Below, in pieces: positions 60,405-64,000 of a stretch of DNA of 64,000 nucleotides. The notes under the pieces were generated by a model. That model was not told the DNA's origin. It did no database searches and saw nothing but the letters and a program-made list of their open reading frames with translations. How positions within the stretch are numbered: the first letter of the stretch is position 1; the number at the start of each line of letters is the position of its first letter. Both the position numbers and the translations under genes were made by a program. The stretch covers positions 4,909 to 68,908 of the forward strand of contig JBEVVR010000042.1 of the NCBI GenBank assembly GCA_040507035.1, written 5' to 3'. The stretch comes from Thiodiazotropha sp040507035 (GTDB taxonomy: Bacteria > Pseudomonadota > Gammaproteobacteria > Chromatiales > Chromatiaceae).

Positions 60405-62168
60405 TTAGTAAATCAGAAGCGTTGGACTGCTCGGTGGTGCGAGAGCAGTGGAAGTGGCTCCGCTTTGTATGACCAGGTCATCGATCCAGAATTTCTGATC
60501 ATGTGGTGCGCCATCATGGAAATAGGGTGCAACCATAACCTGATTGAACCGCATTCCGGCATTCTCAGCGGTGCGGAATATTACATTTTCATGGCAGATT
60601 ACCAAGTTTCCATCCAACCAGTATTTGATAACACCGTTTGCGACACCCTTTCCATCAACGATATCGTTCATCTTCAAATAAGCCTTTACCGCATACCATC
60701 TGTTTGGCAAAACCCTATTTGACGCGTTCGTCCAGCTTCGCCCGTTATACCAGTTTCCGCCAGATTCATAACATCCACCCTGATAACCATCCCCTGCACC
60801 ATTGCACCCTGAAACTGCACGATTTTCAGAAATGGCTGAAATATCCTGATTGATATAGGCAGTGTTGACATTCATCCCATCCTGATGAGCGATTCTTGGA
60901 TACCCACCCGTCATTTCTATATAAAAGGTACTGTGTGAATGGGCAGGGCCTTTATAATCATGATTAGCGTTGGTTAATAAATAAAATTCATGGGGGCCGT
61001 ATGTATGTCCTGTCCAAGACCAATTCGACGAATACTTAACATTGTAACTCAACGTAACCTCATCCGATTCCGTGAACAGATGTCGAATCTGTCCCAGTTG
61101 CGAGCTGCTACTTCCTGCCGAGTAAGCTAACTCCAGTACATTGCTTGAGCGATCAGAAACACTTACTAGAGTAGCGTTGCTTACGCCGCCATCGTACCAC
61201 CCTCTATTGGCCAAATTGTTATCATCAAAGGTCTCTTCAACCAAAATGGATATATCATTGGTAGGATCCGGTTCAGGCGTGGGCTCAGGCACCGGTTCAG
61301 GTGTAGGTTCAGGTGTAGGTTCAGGTGTAGGTTCAGGGGTCGGTTCAACACTACCAGAGACACCCAAAAAAGACTCAACTTCGGATTGTGATGTTGCGAT
61401 GACGACATCATCATATTTGGTCCACATTTCACTCGTACCGCCACCTCCATCGGTAATGTTGCCACCAAAACTGATGCCGTAGCTGCTATCCCAGCCACCC
61501 CCAGGATAGTTTGTTGGATATTCTGTTTTCATTGCGGGGACGCCGTCAACCAGTAGCTCCAGTGTCCCCTCAGAGTGATTAAAATGCCAGATAAAATAGT
61601 GCCAGTCCGAACCAAGCTCACTCCAGCTACCGGCCCAATTCCTACCCCATTCATCTGTACATAGTGACCGGGTTGTAGCGGAAGGTACATTCCAATCGGG
61701 ACATCCCGCGCAAAAAGATGTCCAGTAGATATCCCATGTTTGTTCATTATTAAAATGAACTTTCAACAATTTAAGATTAGAGGCGCTTCCCCAATCCCAG
61801 CCTGGGTCAACTTGAAACCAATAACCGAGATACCACTCATTTGGAAAATCTATATCCCGTTTGTAAAGCCAAATATCTTGAGCACTACCCATACTTCGGG
61901 TCCGGTCCCAATACTGTGTAAAACCCTTTCCGGATCCACCATGGGCGCCTGTAGCTGAAATGTAACCGGCCTCATATGACCCGCCTCTATTCCTTGCCTG
62001 ATGACCACTCCAGCCACTTAGCAAGTCTGCCGATTGGGAGGTATTCCAATCGGGTTGGGAATCAAAATGGTCACCAAAAATAATTTCGGCATGGACCTCG
62101 GGTATGGAAAACACTAATCCTAAATTAATGCCTATTAGCACAATCAGTGTGATTGTAATTTTACTCAT
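60405..62168 (-). CDS. Large exported protein with two lectin-like domains and a PEPT linker
   Basis: A 587-residue exported protein. The signal peptide is about 1-27. Domain 1 (about 30-270) and domain 2 (about 310-570) both have jelly-roll-like patterns: GYWFQVDPGWDWG and the strand WHYFIWHFNHSEGTLELLVDG in the first; HEFYLLTNANHDYKGP and KYWLDGNL in the second. They are joined by a run of PEPT units (about 278-308). The form fits polysaccharide lyase or concanavalin-like carbohydrate-binding modules joined by a spacer. No active site is certain. It is convergent with the hydrolase gene at 59348. Confidence 0.75.
   Translation of the reverse strand: MSKITITLIVLIGINLGLVFSIPEVHAEIIFGDHFDSQPDWNTSQSADLLSGWSGHQARNRGGSYEAGYISATGAHGGSGKGFTQYWDRTRSMGSAQDIWLYKRDIDFPNEWYLGYWFQVDPGWDWGSASNLKLLKVHFNNEQTWDIYWTSFCAGCPDWNVPSATTRSLCTDEWGRNWAGSWSELGSDWHYFIWHFNHSEGTLELLVDGVPAMKTEYPTNYPGGGWDSSYGISFGGNITDGGGGTSEMWTKYDDVVIATSQSEVESFLGVSGSVEPTPEPTPEPTPEPTPEPVPEPTPEPDPTNDISILVEETFDDNNLANRGWYDGGVSNATLVSVSDRSSNVLELAYSAGSSSSQLGQIRHLFTESDEVTLSYNVKYSSNWSWTGHTYGPHEFYLLTNANHDYKGPAHSHSTFYIEMTGGYPRIAHQDGMNVNTAYINQDISAISENRAVSGCNGAGDGYQGGCYESGGNWYNGRSWTNASNRVLPNRWYAVKAYLKMNDIVDGKGVANGVIKYWLDGNLVICHENVIFRTAENAGMRFNQVMVAPYFHDGAPHDQKFWIDDLVIQSGATSTALAPPSSPTLLIY
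61270..61348 (-). repeat. Short tandem repeat encoding the PEPT linker
   Basis: Codons for PEPT repeat as a 12-base unit (GGTTCAGGTGTA on the plus strand), about six times, inside the large exported protein gene. The length may vary by slippage. Confidence 0.8.
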
Positions 62169-62837
62169 TATTGCTTCTCCCTATTTACCCGCAACCGATC
62201 ATCCTTCAAATAGCCTGATTGTGAAAACTTGTAGTTTTGTTATGCGTTCAATTATTAGGCCTCAAAAAAACACACACCCTGTCTATCATGAAAATGATAA
62301 AAAATACCGTACCAACGTCATACATTTCCGCATTTAATCTGACATGCTTCACAGTTTTTTAATCTCAGGAATAGATACTGGAGATACGGAGATACGGAGA
62401 TACGGAGATACTGGGCTACTGGGCTACTGGGCTACTGGGCTACTGGGCTACTGGGCTAGATACAGATACTGGCAGATACTGGAGATACTGGGATAAAGAT
62501 ACAGATACTGGGACAGATACTGGGACACCCGTTAATTACTTTTTTCGGGTATCCCAGTATGACTTTATTCTTCTCCAGTTCGCAATATTTTTTACTTTTT
62601 ACTAGTGTCCCTGTATATGTCTTGTACATGATCATATAACAACGTTTCGATAATCAGTCGTTACTGAAGATTCATATCGATAAATATAACCTCGAAGTAG
62701 CAACACCATACAGCCTGCTTCCGATAATCTCTATCCAATCCAAAATACTCAAAATACTAGAAAATACTAGGACACCCGTTAATTGTATTAGTTAATTAGT
62801 TAGACACCACACCTGCCACCCAACTTCCACTTATGTA
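62169..62837. other. Non-coding region with tandem repeats beside the RAYT gene
   Basis: This 669-bp stretch contains no gene. Its left half is A+T-rich promoter DNA for the exported protein gene. From 62374 to 62530 it holds 8-bp tandem repeats. The 14-base GGACACCCGTTAAT occurs at 62522 and 62770, before and after a spacer of about 235 bp, near the end of the RAYT gene. Confidence 0.6.
62374..62530. repeat. Tandem 8-bp repeats GATACGGA and CTGGGCTA
   Basis: GATACTGG/GATACGGA-type units run from 62374, then six exact copies of CTGGGCTA (62411-62458). Further GATACTGG units follow at irregular spacing to 62522. No spacers of uniform length exist, so it is not CRISPR. It adjoins the RAYT gene and may be its REP-like target array. 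Confidence 0.8.
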
Positions 62838-63860
62838 CTATTCAGCCAGAACAAGACGATAGCTACCCAAGACTGCACGCTGACCTCGGTGCCAATTTTT
62901 TTTCTGCTTACCGGCAAAAGCTTTGATTCGATCAATTGCTCCCAGTACCGAGAAATACGTGCGGTCATAGTGTCTGACACTTTTCAGCCAGGCATCCGGA
63001 TTTAAACCAGCTCTTTCTAGGATTGGTGCAAGATCACTGGGTATTGCACCTTTCTTGTCTTCTCGTATGGCCCTTCCTGTCCAATCCACCAAGCGCAGGT
63101 AGTCGTTGAGCTCGAACTGGATATGTTTACCGGTTTCTTTTTCGCTTGCCCTCTTTAACGGATGGAGTTTTGTAGATTGTTGTGTTTGTGTCCTTGTGGT
63201 TTTGCGTCTACTCTGCTTTTCTACGTAGGTTTCAATACGTTCTTGAATCGACGTGTAATCAGAGCACTCCGGTGTCTTTGCAAGCCCTGCCCGTATGGGG
63301 TTGAGATCCACATAGCTCATGCAGGTCAACAATGCCCCTTCATCAAGCAGGGCCTGGCTCTTGAAGCGTCCCTCCCAAAACCTGCCTTTACACTGATCCT
63401 CGGCATTAGCGCGCTGCGCGAGATTTTCGTTCATACAACGCATAAACCAACTGATGTCGTAGAGGCGTAAGCGCCACTTCTCTATCAATCCTGAGAGTGC
63501 CGACCACTCAGCTTTGCTTAGGATTTCACCGGCTAGATAGCGGTCTGACAACATATGGCCGTTATATAAACGCATCCATTGCTCGATCACCTGCTTATCC
63601 GTCAATCCTTTGGCTTTGTCTGCATCGACATGCAGTACGACATGGTAGTGATTGGACATGATGACGTAGGCGCATAGGTCGATGGCAAAGATATCTACCA
63701 ATTCCCGCAGCCGATCCATTACCCATTGCCGCCGATGCTCAAAGCTTTGGCCGGTATAGGGATCTTTCCCGCACAGCCAGGCACGGCGTACGCAGCGGGA
63801 GATACAGTGGTAATAAGGGGTGGATTCCAAGCTAATTAGGGTTTCGCGGGCACGTGTCAT
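62838..63860 (-). CDS. REP-associated tyrosine transposase (RAYT, Y1 family)
   Basis: A 340-residue Y1 transposase. YHCISRC opens the domain, HUH-type metal motif SNHYHVVLH (about 71-79), and the region with LLTCMSYVDLNPIRAGL carries the family C-terminal motif; the catalytic Tyr is near the YVDLNP or preceding helix. RAYT proteins process REP sequences rather than move themselves. A tandem-repeat patch and a repeated GGACACCCGTTAAT lie beyond its 3' end. ATG 63860 has GGAGG at five bases. Confidence 0.9.
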   Translation of the reverse strand: MTRARETLISLESTPYYHCISRCVRRAWLCGKDPYTGQSFEHRRQWVMDRLRELVDIFAIDLCAYVIMSNHYHVVLHVDADKAKGLTDKQVIEQWMRLYNGHMLSDRYLAGEILSKAEWSALSGLIEKWRLRLYDISWFMRCMNENLAQRANAEDQCKGRFWEGRFKSQALLDEGALLTCMSYVDLNPIRAGLAKTPECSDYTSIQERIETYVEKQSRRKTTRTQTQQSTKLHPLKRASEKETGKHIQFELNDYLRLVDWTGRAIREDKKGAIPSDLAPILERAGLNPDAWLKSVRHYDRTYFSVLGAIDRIKAFAGKQKKNWHRGQRAVLGSYRLVLAE

Positions 63861-63972
63861 CACAACCTCCTTGTTGTTTCTGATGAGTTATAACAACGCT
63901 ACCTTATCATCCCGTACTCAAAATTGAAGTGCACCGCCTGTGATATAATTAATTGATTACATGGAGGTAATT

Positions 63973-64000
63973 ATGGGTAAACACTACTCGCATTTGTGCT
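63973..64000 (+). CDS. Start of a probable IS30-type transposase (cut by window end)
   Basis: Only ten codons are visible, beginning MGKHYSHLC after a GGAGG site (63963-63967). This beginning is like IS30-family transposases (xxHYxHL). The evidence is short; the gene lies divergent to the RAYT gene at the window edge. Confidence 0.4.

Noticed and set aside
62374..62530. CRISPR array
   Set aside because: Repeat units are 8 bp and directly adjacent without unique spacers, and no cas genes are present.

Overview
The window looks like a chromosomal segment of a metabolically versatile gammaproteobacterium. The gene styles (GTP-dependent PEP carboxykinase, ModABC, Tat-exported uptake hydrogenase, PQQ alcohol oxidation with SoxYZ-like and SoxH-like helpers, several porins) resemble sulfur-oxidising or chemosynthetic lineages such as Sedimenticola or Thiodiazotropha. 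That placement is inference from gene content only; no rRNA or tRNA gene was seen.

Layout. 1-4620: three-gene envelope operon (first gene cut by the window edge), a PATAN-like protein, a haem-c sensor and a diguanylate cyclase. 4644-5867: a secreted barrel-like protein. 6058-19850: an alcohol-oxidation region. A minus-strand operon encodes a PQQ alcohol dehydrogenase with the lanthanide-type Asp-x-Asp motif, cytochrome c-550 PedF, a periplasmic binding protein, an unknown exported protein, a SoxYZ-like carrier, a metallo-hydrolase and a CxxCW rhodanese-like protein. It is followed by an FAD oxidoreductase, a sigma-54 activator and a NitT/TauT-type ABC transporter. A sigma-54 promoter precedes the dehydrogenase. 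Another precedes the porin at 19852, with a terminator-like hairpin in that porin's leader.

21133-26403: small exported proteins, M28 and VanX-like peptidases and AcuI. 26610-30499: hyaA-hyaB-mini-hupE-hyaC, an oxygen-tolerant type uptake [NiFe] hydrogenase, also behind a sigma-54 promoter. 30940-39782: compact class II ribonucleotide reductase, Pcm, a zinc-ribbon protein, PckG, a beta-helix protein, an HDAC-like deacetylase, DsbB and a NifX-like protein. 39804-43742: a porin behind a near-perfect Fur box, then modABC.

44191-50572 is more accessory: PilZ, GNAT, a 1065-residue STAND-type ATPase with eleven 42-residue TPRs, and a zinc-ribbon protein. 50951-56684: FabF with divergent TetR, then a CpxRA-like two-component system, a PepSY protein and a CpxP/Spy-like protein joined by shared 10-bp direct repeats. 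56730-64000: a C_GCAxxG_C_C-dUTPase fusion, a decayed quinone oxidoreductase, a hydrolase, a large two-domain exported protein, a tandem-repeat patch beside a RAYT transposase, and the start of a probable IS30-type transposase.

The most notable regulatory picture is three good sigma-54 promoters in front of alcohol oxidation, a porin and hydrogenase, with one sigma-54 activator encoded in the window.
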